Below are positions 45,892 through 54,195 of a stretch of 64,000 nt of DNA, one piece after another (the stretch's first letter is position 1; each line of letters starts with the position of its first letter). The position numbers and the translations under genes are program-made. The notes beneath the pieces are model-generated. The model was not told the origin of the DNA. It saw only the letters and a list, made by a program, of their open reading frames with translations, and did not search any database. Source of the DNA: Microbacterium keratanolyticum (GTDB lineage: Bacteria; Actinomycetota; Actinomycetes; Actinomycetales; Microbacteriaceae); assembly GCF_016907255.1 (NCBI RefSeq), contig NZ_JAFBBQ010000001.1, forward strand, positions 2,666,001 to 2,730,000, in the 5' to 3' direction.

Positions 45892-47355
45892 CTATTCCAG
45901 CGTCCCCGTCAACCGCCCATGGAACTTCGTCGACCGCTCATCCAACCCGGTGATCCGCACGTCGATACCGTGTTCGACATACTTCGCCTGCACGGAATCC
46001 AGGGCGGCGACGGTGGAGGCGTCCCAGATCTGCGCGGCGGAGAGGTCGATCGTCACCGAGGCCGGGTCGTCGGCGTAGGAGAACTGTTCGACGAGGTCGT
46101 TGCTGCTGCCGAAGAACAACGGCCCGCGCACGGTGTACGAAACCGCGTCTTCGCCCACCGCACGGGACACCGTGACGACATGGGCGACGCGGCGCGCGAA
46201 CAGCACCATTGCGAGCACCACGCCCACGCCGACGCCGATCGCAAGATTGCTCGTCGTCACGACCACGATGATCGTCACGACCATCACGGCCGTCTCCGAC
46301 AGCGGCATCCGTCTCAGAGTCGACGGACGGATGCTGTGCAGATTGACCGTCTTGATCGCGACCACCATCATCACCGCGGCGAGCGCGATCATCGGGATCT
46401 GCTCCATCACATCGCTCAGCACGGTCACGAGAAGCAACAGGAAGGCGCCCGCGACGAACGTCGAGATGCGGGTGCGTGCGCGTCCGAGCTTCACGTTGAC
46501 GACGGTCTGGCCGATCATGGCGCAGCCGGCGATCCCACCCCAGAGTCCCGCGAAGATGTTCGACACACCCAGCGCCCACGACTCGCGTCCCTTGTGCGAC
46601 TTGGTGTCGGTGATGTCGTCGACGAGCTTCGCCGTCAGAAGCGTCTCCAGCAGCCCGACGAAGGCGACGCTGAGGGCGGTGGGACCGATGATCCCGAGCG
46701 TCTCGAGGTTCAGCGGTACGAGCAGGGGAGTGATCCCGGGAAGGCCGCCTGCAACCGCGCCCTGGTCTCCGACCGTCGGCACGCTCAGATGCGCGATGAG
46801 CGTGATCGCCGTCACCGCGACGATCGCCACGAGCGGTGCCGGCACCGCGGTCGTCAGACGCGGAAGACCCAGCACGATGAGGATCGTCAGCGCGAAGAGC
46901 GGGTAGACGAGCCATGGCACGTCCAGCAGGTGCGGGATCTGGGCGGCGAAGATCAGGATGCCGAGAGCGTTGACGAATCCGAGCATGACCGAGCGAGGGA
47001 TGAACCGCAGCATCCGTGCGAGTCCCGTCACACCGAAGAGGATCTGCACGATCCCCGCGAGGATGACGGTCGGCAGCAGATACTCCACGCCGTGCTCGCG
47101 CACGAGAGGGGCGACGACGAGAGCGACGGCACCGGCCGCGGCCGTGATCATCGCCGGGCGGCCGCCGAGGATCGACATCGAGATCGCGAGCACGACCGAG
47201 GCGATCAGACTCACCTTGGGATCGACGCCCGCGATGACCGAGAACGAGATCACCTCGGGGATGAGCGCGAGGGTGGTGACGATGCCCGCGAGCACTTCTG
47301 TGAGGAGAAGTCGGGGGCTCCGCAGAGCTTGCAGGGTCGTCGGGGATGCACTCAC
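45892..47355 (-). CDS. SulP-family anion transporter with STAS domain
   Basis: 487 aa, GTG start. About ten to twelve TM helices in residues 15-380 (LLLTEVLAGIVTTLALIPEVISFSVIAGVDPKVSL is the conserved start), then a cytoplasmic STAS domain (~400-487: YTVRGPLFFGSSNDLVEQF, ASVTIDLSAAQIWDASTVAALD). SulP proteins carry sulfate, bicarbonate or other anions; no carbonic anhydrase or sulfate genes are adjacent, so the substrate is open. Confidence 0.9.
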   Translation of the reverse strand: MSASPTTLQALRSPRLLLTEVLAGIVTTLALIPEVISFSVIAGVDPKVSLIASVVLAISMSILGGRPAMITAAAGAVALVVAPLVREHGVEYLLPTVILAGIVQILFGVTGLARMLRFIPRSVMLGFVNALGILIFAAQIPHLLDVPWLVYPLFALTILIVLGLPRLTTAVPAPLVAIVAVTAITLIAHLSVPTVGDQGAVAGGLPGITPLLVPLNLETLGIIGPTALSVAFVGLLETLLTAKLVDDITDTKSHKGRESWALGVSNIFAGLWGGIAGCAMIGQTVVNVKLGRARTRISTFVAGAFLLLLVTVLSDVMEQIPMIALAAVMMVVAIKTVNLHSIRPSTLRRMPLSETAVMVVTIIVVVTTSNLAIGVGVGVVLAMVLFARRVAHVVTVSRAVGEDAVSYTVRGPLFFGSSNDLVEQFSYADDPASVTIDLSAAQIWDASTVAALDSVQAKYVEHGIDVRITGLDERSTKFHGRLTGTLE

Positions 47356-47361
47356 CGATCC

Positions 47362-47367
47362 ACCCTA
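47362..47367 (-). promoter_or_regulatory. -10 box of a probable leaderless transcript (TAGGGT)
   Basis: On the minus strand TAGGGT lies 6 nt before the GTG at 47355 of the SulP gene. Confidence 0.5.
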
Positions 47368-47409
47368 CGGGAGCACTGCGCGGGTTCTCCCTGCTCGGGG
47401 CACTGCGGA

Positions 47410-47415
47410 TAAGAT
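47410..47415 (+). promoter_or_regulatory. -10 box of a probable leaderless transcript (TAAGAT)
   Basis: TAAGAT, 6 nt before the ATG at 47422; only 43 bp from the divergent SulP promoter. Confidence 0.6.
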
Positions 47416-47421
47416 GAGGCC

Positions 47422-47970
47422 ATGGCCGACGCGCACTTCCGCCTGACGATCGGCAACGGCGACGCCTCGATCGCCCACATCGATTTCGCGGCGCTGGAGT
47501 CATTTCGCTTTCCCGATGGCCTCGGCTATCCGCCGTCGTACCAGGCGTTCGTCCGCGAGTGCGGATGGGCGCGGACGTTCGGGCTCTGGCTCATCTATCC
47601 ACCTGTGCTTCCCGGATACGCGGATGGGCGCGAGCGGGCCGACAACCTCACGGCTCGCTTCCTCGACAGCTACCTCGATGGGCAGAGCGAGGAGTTCGAC
47701 TGGATGGTCGAACCCGACGGCACCTGGGGCACCCCGGCCTCGCTGCGCGTCTTCGGGTGGAGCGAGAACGGCGACGCGCTGCTCTGGGATACGTCGGCGC
47801 GGCGGCGAGACGGCGAGTTTCCGGTGTGGGAATCGCGGGGACTCAACGCGCTGCACCTGCTCGGAGGGAGCCTCGCAGAAGCGCTGCCCCTTCTTCGAGA
47901 GCGCGCGAACGCGCACAGCGCGCCCGCCGACTGTGTCGACGTCGAACCACTCACCCCGGCGCGTCTCTGA
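47422..47970 (+). CDS. SMI1/KNR4 (SUKH)-like protein
   Basis: 182 aa. LESFRFPDGLGYPPSYQAFVRECGWARTFGLWLIYPPVLPGYADG, then FGWSENGDALLWDT and LLGGSLAEALPLLRERA is the SUKH pattern (Pro-x-x-Tyr helix, Gly-rich turn, DxLxW strand). SUKH proteins include immunity proteins for contact-dependent and polymorphic toxins; no toxin gene is visible, so it may be an orphan immunity protein or a housekeeping homologue. Confidence 0.7.
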   Translation: MADAHFRLTIGNGDASIAHIDFAALESFRFPDGLGYPPSYQAFVRECGWARTFGLWLIYPPVLPGYADGRERADNLTARFLDSYLDGQSEEFDWMVEPDGTWGTPASLRVFGWSENGDALLWDTSARRRDGEFPVWESRGLNALHLLGGSLAEALPLLRERANAHSAPADCVDVEPLTPARL

Positions 47971-47996
47971 GCCGCCACCGGCAGACGGCGGGGGAC

Positions 47997-48284
47997 TTAC
48001 TCGAGGGTGGATGCCTCGTTTCGCGGGGCCTCGCTCGTGGTCGCTTCGCGCACCGGGTAGAAGATGATCGGCGGCCGACCCCGTGTACTGACATGCACCG
48101 TCTCACTGCGGATCAGCCCGTCGTTCTCCAGCACACGCAGGTGATCGCGCGCGGTGTTCAGAGGGATGCCGCACTCCGAGGCGATCTCGCCCGCGCGGCG
48201 CCCTGGCCCGCGCTGGATCGACTGCAGCAGCCGCAGGCGGCGGCGCTGCGTGAGACCTCGGAAATCCTGTGTGCGGCGCAGCAT
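47997..48284 (-). CDS. Small winged-helix regulator (ArsR-like)
   Basis: 95 aa. LTQRRRLRLLQSIQRGPGRRAGEIASECGIPLNTARDHLRVLENDGLIRSETVHVSTRGRPPIIFYP is a winged helix close to ArsR/HTH_20 regulators; RGRPPIIF is the wing. No metal-binding Cys cluster. It is convergent with the SUKH-like gene and divergent from the LRR gene. Target unknown. Confidence 0.82.
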   Translation of the reverse strand: MLRRTQDFRGLTQRRRLRLLQSIQRGPGRRAGEIASECGIPLNTARDHLRVLENDGLIRSETVHVSTRGRPPIIFYPVREATTSEAPRNEASTLE

Positions 48285-48290
48285 GCCCCG

Positions 48291-48296
48291 AGTGTA
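48291..48296 (-). promoter_or_regulatory. -10 box of a probable leaderless transcript (TACACT)
   Basis: On the minus strand TACACT lies 6 nt before the ATG at 48284. Confidence 0.55.
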
Positions 48297-48472
48297 GGCA
48301 GGCCTGCGGGGCGTCGGCCGTGCGATCGACCGGACAAAACCGGTGGAACACCCATGCGTGCATGCGCGAAACGGAGAGACAGGGGGACGGCCGTCTCCGG
48401 CTCGGATGCAGCTGTGTGACCCTTTCGTGCCGAGCGTTTCACCGCCCTGGCCGCCTGCGCTTGTATGGGGCC

Positions 48473-49315
48473 ATGACAGGAACCGTGCTGCTGCGCCAGC
48501 GAAACGAGTCGGAGTTTCGGGGCATCAGCCGGGCACGTGAGGTCGTCGTCGTCGACCAGCCGAGAGATCTCGCGCATCTGTCCACGATCACCACCGCGCA
48601 GCTCTGGGCACCGCACGCGGACCCGTTTCTGGAGCTGCCCGAGATCCTGAGCGCGATGTCAGCGCTCCAGTCGCTCACGATTAGTGGATCGAGCGCTGTC
48701 AGCGCCGCCATCACGCAGCTCAAAGAGGGAGACCTTCCCTCTCAGCTGAGCGAGATCCGGGTGCTGATCGACGACGGCAAGACGCTGCACTGGCCGCGCA
48801 TCACGCTGCCGAACCTGCGCGCACTGACCGTCGTCGGCGAGCTGCGGTTCGACGAGGAGCAGTTTCCGCTGCTCGAGAGTCTGTCCTTTCGACCAGACCG
48901 GTCCCTTCGCACCCTGCGGCAGGCCCTCTCCCTCCCGCTCGTTGGCCTCCACCTGCAACTCGTGCCGACCGACGAGGAGATCTTCGAGATGCTCGCGGCA
49001 CGACCGCTGCACAGCCTCGGTCTGCACGGCGGAACGAAGCTGACAACTCTCGACGGCATCGGGGCGCTCTCCGACCTCACCGCGCTGCAGGTGAAGAACC
49101 TCAGGAACCTCGGTGACATCTCCGGGTTGCGGATGCTGCCCCGTCTCGAACGCCTCGACCTGCAGTACTGCACGAAGATCAGCAACATCGAGGTGATCAA
49201 CGACCTCGAATCGCTCAGCCGTCTCACGCTGGTCGGCTGCGGAAACGTCGGCGTCGAGAAGATCCAGCACACCATCGACAGGCTCGCGCAGCGGACTGTG
49301 GGGGCGACGCGGTAG
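48473..49315 (+). CDS. Leucine-rich repeat protein
   Basis: 280 aa from ATG 48473, which has TTGTAT 6 nt upstream (leaderless-type); the longer frame from 48269 crosses the divergent promoter. Irregular LRRs run through the protein: LSALQSLTISG, LPNLRALTVVGEL, FPLLESLSF, LHSLGLHGGTKLTTLDGIGALSDLTALQVKNLRNLGDISGLRMLPRLERLDLQYCTKISNIEVINDLESLSRLTLVGC. No signal peptide or membrane segment, so it is probably cytoplasmic. Partners unknown. Confidence 0.82.
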   Translation: MTGTVLLRQRNESEFRGISRAREVVVVDQPRDLAHLSTITTAQLWAPHADPFLELPEILSAMSALQSLTISGSSAVSAAITQLKEGDLPSQLSEIRVLIDDGKTLHWPRITLPNLRALTVVGELRFDEEQFPLLESLSFRPDRSLRTLRQALSLPLVGLHLQLVPTDEEIFEMLAARPLHSLGLHGGTKLTTLDGIGALSDLTALQVKNLRNLGDISGLRMLPRLERLDLQYCTKISNIEVINDLESLSRLTLVGCGNVGVEKIQHTIDRLAQRTVGATR

Positions 49316-49366
49316 AGCGTCCCTCTGTGCTGATGGCGGCGCCCTGACACCGATCCTGATGCATAA

Positions 49367-49378
49367 TTGATGTATCAA
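49367..49378. promoter_or_regulatory. Candidate operator of the flavin oxidoreductase operon
   Basis: Inverted repeat TTGAT-GT-ATCAA overlapping the end of a -10-like CATAAT (49362-49367), 34 bp before the ATG. Placement over the transcription start suggests a repressor site; the regulator is unknown. Confidence 0.5.
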
Positions 49379-49411
49379 CTAAGTGAGCGTGGTTCAGGAG
49401 GACAGGCGCAG

Positions 49412-50467
49412 ATGAGCGACATCCAGAGCATCGAATTCGGGATCGACACCTTCGGCGATCTGCCGCGCGATGCGAACGGCGAACTCGTGTCCTACGCGCA
49501 GGCGATCCGCGCAACGGTCGAAGAGGCGGTCCTGGCTGATCAGGTCGGCATCGACGCCATCGCCGTGGGGGAGCACCATCGTCCCGAGTTCGCGATCTCG
49601 ACGCCCGAGACCGTGCTCGCCGGTATCGCCACCGTGACGAAGAACATCACGCTCGCCTCGGGGGTCACCGTGCTCTCGTCCGACGACCCCGTCCGTGTGT
49701 TCCAGCGCTTCGCGACCGTCGATGCGCTCTCGAACGGCCGCGCGGAGGTCATCCTCGGGCGCGGTTCCTTCACCGAGTCGTTCCCGCTCTTCGGATACGA
49801 CCTGGCCGACTATGAGGTGCTCTTCGAAGAGAAGATCGATCTCTTCCACAAGCTCCTCGATGAGAAGCCCGTCACCTGGCAGGGCACGACACGTGCGCCG
49901 CTTCATGACGCCGGCGTGTTCCCGAAGACCGAGTCCGGGCGTCTGAAGACCTGGGTGGGAGTCGGCGGTTCGCCGCAGTCGGTCATCCGCACAGCACAGT
50001 ACGGGTTCCGTCTCATGTTGGCCGTCATCGGCGGATCCCCGGATCGTTTCGCGCCGTACGTCGACCTCTACCGCCGGGCGACCGCGCAGCTCGAGACGAC
50101 GGCGTACCCCGTGGGACTGCACTCGCCCGGGTTCATCGCCGACACCGATGAGCTCGCCAAAGAGACCGTGTATGCCGACTACAAGGCGATGCGCGACCGC
50201 ATCGGTGCCGAGCGCGGCTGGCCGCCCATGAGCCGCCGTGAGTTCGAGTCGGAAGCGTCGCACGGCTCGCTCTACATCGGATCGCCGGAGACGGTCGCGC
50301 GGAAGATCGCCAGCGCGATCCGCACCCTCGATGTCGGACGCTTCGACATGATCTACAGCGGCGGCGCGATCCCGGCGAGCGCCCGACTGCGCTCCGTCGA
50401 GCTCTACGGCACGAAGGTGATCCCGATGGTGCGAGAGCTTCTTGCGGAAGGCGGCAGCTCGTCGTGA
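49412..50467 (+). CDS. LLM-class flavin-dependent oxidoreductase
   Basis: 351 aa from ATG 49412 with CAGGAGGACAG upstream; the open frame from 49367 crosses the operator. Luciferase-like monooxygenase fold: [38 protein letters not shown] and [29 protein letters not shown] are typical of FMN/F420-dependent LLM proteins of the YP_00x family. It is coupled by a 4-bp overlap to an F420:NADP-oxidoreductase-like gene, hinting that both use related cofactors (inference). Confidence 0.9.
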   Translation: MSDIQSIEFGIDTFGDLPRDANGELVSYAQAIRATVEEAVLADQVGIDAIAVGEHHRPEFAISTPETVLAGIATVTKNITLASGVTVLSSDDPVRVFQRFATVDALSNGRAEVILGRGSFTESFPLFGYDLADYEVLFEEKIDLFHKLLDEKPVTWQGTTRAPLHDAGVFPKTESGRLKTWVGVGGSPQSVIRTAQYGFRLMLAVIGGSPDRFAPYVDLYRRATAQLETTAYPVGLHSPGFIADTDELAKETVYADYKAMRDRIGAERGWPPMSRREFESEASHGSLYIGSPETVARKIASAIRTLDVGRFDMIYSGGAIPASARLRSVELYGTKVIPMVRELLAEGGSSS

Positions 50468-51123
50468 GCGGGAAGGGCGCAGCATCCGCCCCGACCATCG
50501 GGATTCTCGGCGCAGGCAAGGTGGGCACGGTGCTCGCGAAGCTCGCGCTCGCCGCAGGATTCCGGGTGCTGATCGCCGGCTCCGGAAGCCCCGCGAAGAT
50601 CGCGCTCACCGTCGAGGTACTGACGCCGGGTGCGGTGGCGATGGCGGCTGCGGATGTCGTACGAGACGCGGATGTCGTGATCCTCGCCCTTCCGCTCGGC
50701 AAGCTCACTCGACTTCCCGCCGACCTGTTCGACGGGAAGCTGGTGATCGACGCGATGAACTACTGGTGGGAGACGGACGGCATTCGTGACGACCTTGACG
50801 ACCCGCAAACGACGACGAGCGAGATCGTGCAATCGTTCCTCGCGAACGCGCGTGTGGTGAAGGCGTTCAACCACATGGGCTACCACGACCTGCATGATGG
50901 GCCGCGTCGCTCGGGAGATCCGAGCCGCAAGGCGATCGCCGTCTCCGGAGACGACGCCGACGACGTCGCCGCGGTGGTCTCTCTCGTGGAAGCCTTCGGC
51001 TTCGATGCGCTCGTGATCGGACCGCTGGCAGCGAGTCGCGGTCTGCAGCCGGGGCATCCGGGATTCGGGGCGAATCTTGCCGGCGCAGAGCTCGCCGAGG
51101 TGCTCGGCGTCGCCTACGTCTGA
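50464..51123 (+). CDS. NADP(H)/F420-reductase-like dinucleotide-binding protein
   Basis: 219 aa, GTGA overlap with the LLM gene. Rossmann start [30 protein letters not shown], then [17 protein letters not shown] and [11 protein letters not shown] and [16 protein letters not shown]: the NAD(P)-binding F420 reductase (Fno)-like family. Many such proteins in actinobacteria are not true Fno enzymes, so the reaction is uncertain. It probably supplies reduced cofactor to its partner. Confidence 0.85.
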   Translation: MSGKGAASAPTIGILGAGKVGTVLAKLALAAGFRVLIAGSGSPAKIALTVEVLTPGAVAMAAADVVRDADVVILALPLGKLTRLPADLFDGKLVIDAMNYWWETDGIRDDLDDPQTTTSEIVQSFLANARVVKAFNHMGYHDLHDGPRRSGDPSRKAIAVSGDDADDVAAVVSLVEAFGFDALVIGPLAASRGLQPGHPGFGANLAGAELAEVLGVAYV

Positions 51124-51127
51124 GATC

Positions 51128-51133
51128 TAGGCT
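51128..51133 (+). promoter_or_regulatory. Possible -10 box of the SnoaL-like gene (TAGGCT)
   Basis: TAGGCT, 31 bp before the ATG at 51165; a GAGGAGA ribosome site lies between, so the transcript would have a short leader. Confidence 0.5.
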
Positions 51134-51164
51134 GGGCACACCGGTCAACCGTGAGGAGACGGTC

Positions 51165-51614
51165 ATGAAGGCACCCGAAGAAGTCGTCGCCCGCTGGCAG
51201 GATGCGTGGAACAGCGCCGATGCGGATGCGCTCTCCCTGCTCTTCGCGGAGGATGCGGAGTTCGTGAACGTCGTCGGCCTCTGGTGGCACGACCGGGAGA
51301 GCATCCGGGTGTCGCACGAGTTTGGCTTCACCACGATCTTCCCGGGTTCCACCATCACGATGGGCAAGCCCCGACTGCGGATGCTCGGAGACGCCGGTGC
51401 TGTCGTGCAGGCGCGCTGGCACCTCGTGGGTCAGGTGGCGCCCGATGGAGCGCCGGCGGGGGAGCGCGAGGGAATCTTCACCTTCGTGCTGGAACGACGG
51501 GCGGAATCGTGGATCACCGTCGCCGCGCAGAACACGGACGTCGTGCCGAACACGCAGACGCATATCAATGCGCCAGAGGGGCGCTCGAGCATCTACTACC
51601 GGTCGCTGGACTAA
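51165..51614 (+). CDS. SnoaL/SgcJ-like (NTF2-fold) protein
   Basis: 149 aa. APEEVVARWQDAWNSADADALSLLFAEDAEFVNVVGLWWHDRESIRVSHE and ESWITVAAQNTDVVPN is the NTF2-like SgcJ/EcaC pattern. Members include polyketide cyclases and many proteins without known activity. Convergent with the LysR gene: the stop codons are adjacent (51614/51615). Confidence 0.82.
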   Translation: MKAPEEVVARWQDAWNSADADALSLLFAEDAEFVNVVGLWWHDRESIRVSHEFGFTTIFPGSTITMGKPRLRMLGDAGAVVQARWHLVGQVAPDGAPAGEREGIFTFVLERRAESWITVAAQNTDVVPNTQTHINAPEGRSSIYYRSLD

Positions 51615-52457
51615 CTACGAGATGCTGCTGACGATCGCGGCGCTCAACGCCTCGATCGGACGGCGGGGGGCCGCGGGATTGTCGAGGAGCGCGAAATCGA
51701 GCGCGCCGAGGGGCGGCAGGTTGAACTGGCTGTCGACCCGCACGAGATCGGCGGGCATGAGCGTCTCCGGGAACACGGCGACGCCGAGTCCCGCTCGGAC
51801 GCCGGCCAGGATTCCCGTGATGTCGCGTGCGGTACAGGTGGGCTTCCACTGCCGTTTCGGTGCTTCGAGAGCTTCGATGGCGGCTGCTCGTGACGGACTG
51901 GGACGAGGGTAGGTGACCAGAGGCACGGGCTCATCCGCGTGGAAGACGAGCGCAGGATGCGCCGCCCACACCAGCTGCTCGCGACGGACGACCCGTCCTT
52001 CCGCAATGCCCGGCTCTCGCCGCACGTAGACCAGGTCGAGGTTTCCGGCTTTGAGGCGTCGAAAGATCGCCGCGGATTGACCCACGGTGATCTCGACATC
52101 GACGTGCGGGTTCTTGCGCCGAAAGTCCCGAAGAATCTCGGGAAGGTGCGTCAGCGCAAGGTCATCCGCTGTTCCGAAGCGCACGCGGGTGCGCTCCGCC
52201 GGTCCCGCGAAATGCGCGTGCGCGTCGTCGATCGCCGCCAGTGCGCGTCGTGCAAAGCCGAGCAGCGCCTCACCGCTGTCGGTGAGCGAGACGTGTCTCG
52301 TGTCCCGAGAGAACAGCACCCGACCGATCTGCGCCTCAAGTCGCCGTATGCGCTGACTCACCGTGGGCTGACTGACATCGAGCTGGCGACCCGCGGCAGA
52401 GAAACTCTTCGTCTCAGCCACAGCGACGAAGCAACGCAGCAACTCGGTCTCGTACAT
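51615..52457 (-). CDS. LysR-family transcriptional regulator
   Basis: 280 aa from ATG 52457. HTH: ELLRCFVAVAETKSFSAAGRQLDVSQPTVSQRIRRLEAQIGRVLFSRDTRHVSLTDSGEALLGFAR. Residues ~85-280 are the effector-binding periplasmic-binding fold. It is divergent from an MFS transporter gene and probably regulates it through the T-N11-A site at 52470-52484, as is usual for LysR proteins. Confidence 0.93.
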   Translation of the reverse strand: MYETELLRCFVAVAETKSFSAAGRQLDVSQPTVSQRIRRLEAQIGRVLFSRDTRHVSLTDSGEALLGFARRALAAIDDAHAHFAGPAERTRVRFGTADDLALTHLPEILRDFRRKNPHVDVEITVGQSAAIFRRLKAGNLDLVYVRREPGIAEGRVVRREQLVWAAHPALVFHADEPVPLVTYPRPSPSRAAAIEALEAPKRQWKPTCTARDITGILAGVRAGLGVAVFPETLMPADLVRVDSQFNLPPLGALDFALLDNPAAPRRPIEALSAAIVSSIS

Positions 52458-52464
52458 GCTGGAC

Positions 52465-52470
52465 AGCCTA
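52465..52470 (-). promoter_or_regulatory. -10 box of a probable leaderless transcript (TAGGCT) for the LysR gene
   Basis: On the minus strand TAGGCT lies 7 nt before the ATG at 52457 and touches the LysR-type palindrome at 52470, fitting autorepression. Confidence 0.55.
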
Positions 52471-52484
52471 TTGGGTTTGCCAAT
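52470..52484. promoter_or_regulatory. LysR-type operator (ATTGG-N5-CCAAT)
   Basis: Perfect 5-bp arms ATTGG / CCAAT with a 5-bp centre; contains the T-N11-A spacing of LysR recognition sites. It lies between the divergent LysR and MFS genes, next to the -10 box of the LysR gene and ~46 bp from that of the transporter. Confidence 0.7.
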
Positions 52485-52529
52485 GACTGATATCACTTCT
52501 ATCTCGTCGCTAAATTACTGCGGTCGCCG

Positions 52530-52535
52530 TAGATT
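52530..52535 (+). promoter_or_regulatory. -10 box of a probable leaderless transcript (TAGATT) for the MFS gene
   Basis: TAGATT, 7 nt before the ATG at 52543; it decides that start codon over upstream ones. Confidence 0.55.
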
Positions 52536-52542
52536 TGCGTTC

Positions 52543-53883
52543 ATGTCGCATCCAGGCATAGACGCCGTGCCGCACCCCGTAACCGAACCCCTTCCGAACC
52601 TCACTCATCGTCCCGCGCTCCGCGATACTTTCATCGCGCTCGGTGGGAGCAACTACCGCAGGTACATCCTCAGCTTCATCGGAGCCTCAAGCGGTGCGTG
52701 GCTGGCTCGACTGACGAGCGACTGGCTCATGATCGAGCTCACGGGCAGCGTTGCTCTGGTCAGCCTGGTCGTCGCGGCGCAGCTCGTGCCGGTCGTGACA
52801 CTCAGTGCATGGGGCGGTCTTCTGGGAGATCGGCTGAATGCCCGCATGACCGTGCTGGCGACACAGTCCCTCATGGTGGTGGCCGTCGCCTTGCTGGCGC
52901 TAGCGACCCTGTTCGGCCAGCAGACGGTCGGCCTCATCCTGCTGAGCTCTCTGCTCATCGGGTTGAGCGCAGCATTCGAGGGGCCCAGCCGCGCGGTTCT
53001 CGTCGTCGAGGTCGTGGGTACGTGGCGCCTCTCGAACGCTCTGAGCCTGAACGCCGCGGTCGGTCAGCTTTCGGGAATCGCGGGGGCTGCGCTCACCGGC
53101 ATCCTGATCCTGTGGATCGATGTCGGCGGCGCGCTGATCGTTGCGACGCTCTTCCTGCTGGCAGGGATCGCTGTTCTGCTGACCGTCCGCCGTGACTCTC
53201 TCTTCGGGGTGGCGAAGGTCCCTGCGCGGCGAGGGCAGGTCGCTGAAGCGCTTCGCTACGTGCGACGCAAGCCGGAGATCATGGCGTGCATCCTGTTGAT
53301 CTTCACTCTGGCGCTGTTCGGGCTCACCGGCTCGGTGCTCATGGCATGGGCCGCACGCGAGCGGTTCGATCTGGGGGCTGCGGGGTACAGCGGATTTCAG
53401 GCGATCGCGGCGATCGGGGCCTTCGTGGGCAGCCTCGTCTCGGCGCGGCGTCGTCGACTGCGGTTGCAGGACAACGCGCTTCTGCTGGGAGTGTCCGGGA
53501 TGATCTGGGCGGTGACGGGATTCGCACCTGCGCCCGGCGTCTTCGCGATCGCTCTTGTGGCGGCTTTCATCACACGCATCATGTTCATGATCGGCAACGA
53601 GTCGCTTGCCCAGTTGTCCACGAATGGGGCGATTCGCGGTCGGGTCGTCTCGCTGTACCTTATGGCGGCGACGAGCGGACAGCTCGTGGGGGCGATGCTC
53701 ACAGGCTGGGCGGTCGTGGCTCTCGGTGGTGAGATCACGTTCCTGATCACGGGGGTCGTGCTCGTCGTCGTCTCTTTCGGAGTGTGGTTCCGGTGCCTCA
53801 GGGACGGACGGCGGCTCAGGCCAGCGAGAGGAAGAGCTTCTCGAGTTCGTCGGTCGCGAGCTCGTCGGTCTCGGGATCGGTGA
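52543..53883 (+). CDS. MFS transporter
   Basis: 446 aa from ATG 52543, favoured over a start at 52456 that overlaps the LysR start. Twelve hydrophobic helices, with LGDRLNARMTVLATQ as the loop 2-3 motif (G-D-R) of the major facilitator superfamily and AFEGPSRAVLVVEVV of the MFS_3 (enterobactin exporter-like) group. The last ~20 residues are a basic Arg-rich tail that runs over the end of the convergent CsoR-like gene (68-bp overlap). Likely an exporter; substrate unknown. Confidence 0.87.
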   Translation: MSHPGIDAVPHPVTEPLPNLTHRPALRDTFIALGGSNYRRYILSFIGASSGAWLARLTSDWLMIELTGSVALVSLVVAAQLVPVVTLSAWGGLLGDRLNARMTVLATQSLMVVAVALLALATLFGQQTVGLILLSSLLIGLSAAFEGPSRAVLVVEVVGTWRLSNALSLNAAVGQLSGIAGAALTGILILWIDVGGALIVATLFLLAGIAVLLTVRRDSLFGVAKVPARRGQVAEALRYVRRKPEIMACILLIFTLALFGLTGSVLMAWAARERFDLGAAGYSGFQAIAAIGAFVGSLVSARRRRLRLQDNALLLGVSGMIWAVTGFAPAPGVFAIALVAAFITRIMFMIGNESLAQLSTNGAIRGRVVSLYLMAATSGQLVGAMLTGWAVVALGGEITFLITGVVLVVVSFGVWFRCLRDGRRLRPARGRASRVRRSRARRSRDR

Positions 53884-54097
53884 GGCATTCCTTGAGCGCA
53901 CTGGAGATCACGAGGAAGCCGGCTCGGTCGAGCGCCTTGGAGACGGCAGAGAGCTGCTGCACGATGTCGCGGCAGCTCTGCTCGCTGTCGACGGCCTCGA
54001 TCACGGCGTTGAGCTGACCGTGTGCGCGGCGCAGACGGTTGAGCACCTTGCGCTTGGCTTCGGCGTCGTGCGCGAAGGACGTGGTGGGGGTGGTCAT
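53816..54097 (-). CDS. CsoR/CstR-family (DUF156) repressor lacking the copper-ligand His
   Basis: 93 aa from ATG 54097. KRKVLNRLRRAHGQLNAVIEAVDSEQSCRDIVQQLSAVSKALDRAGFLVISSALKECL is the all-helical DUF156 core. Two Cys, Cys42 and Cys71, have exactly the 29-residue spacing of the copper ligands of CsoR, but the residue at the intervening His position (four before the second Cys) is Ala67. CsoR copper sensors use Cys-His-Cys; the persulfide sensor CstR has Cys-Cys without His (family knowledge). So this is more likely a CstR-like sulfur sensor or a variant. Two palindromic operators lie in front of it. Confidence 0.88.
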   Translation of the reverse strand: MTTPTTSFAHDAEAKRKVLNRLRRAHGQLNAVIEAVDSEQSCRDIVQQLSAVSKALDRAGFLVISSALKECLTDPETDELATDELEKLFLSLA

Positions 54098-54134
54098 CGT
54101 CGTCTCCTGTCGATGGGGTGGAGTCCTGACCAGG

Positions 54135-54150
54135 ATACCCCTTGGGGTAT
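54135..54150. promoter_or_regulatory. CsoR/CstR operator 1 (ATACCCC-TT-GGGGTAT)
   Basis: Perfect 7-bp arms with a 2-bp centre, the classical G-tract palindrome bound by DUF156 repressors. It lies 38 bp upstream of the repressor gene and in front of the divergent Cys-rich gene. Confidence 0.88.
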
Positions 54151-54158
54151 AGTTGCGC

Positions 54159-54174
54159 ATACCCCCTGGAGTAT
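54159..54174. promoter_or_regulatory. CsoR/CstR operator 2 (ATACCCCCTGGAGTAT)
   Basis: Near-copy of operator 1, 24 bp away centre to centre, with one mismatched pair in the arms. It ends 21 bp before the ATG of the Cys-rich gene, covering its probable promoter. Confidence 0.82.
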
Positions 54175-54195
54175 CTGAAGAAGGAGAGCGACACA

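Noticed and set aside
45373..47412. A 679-codon plus-strand frame opposite the CPBP and SulP genes
   Set aside because: His/Arg/Asp-rich shadow of well-supported minus-strand genes; no domain, no ribosome site.
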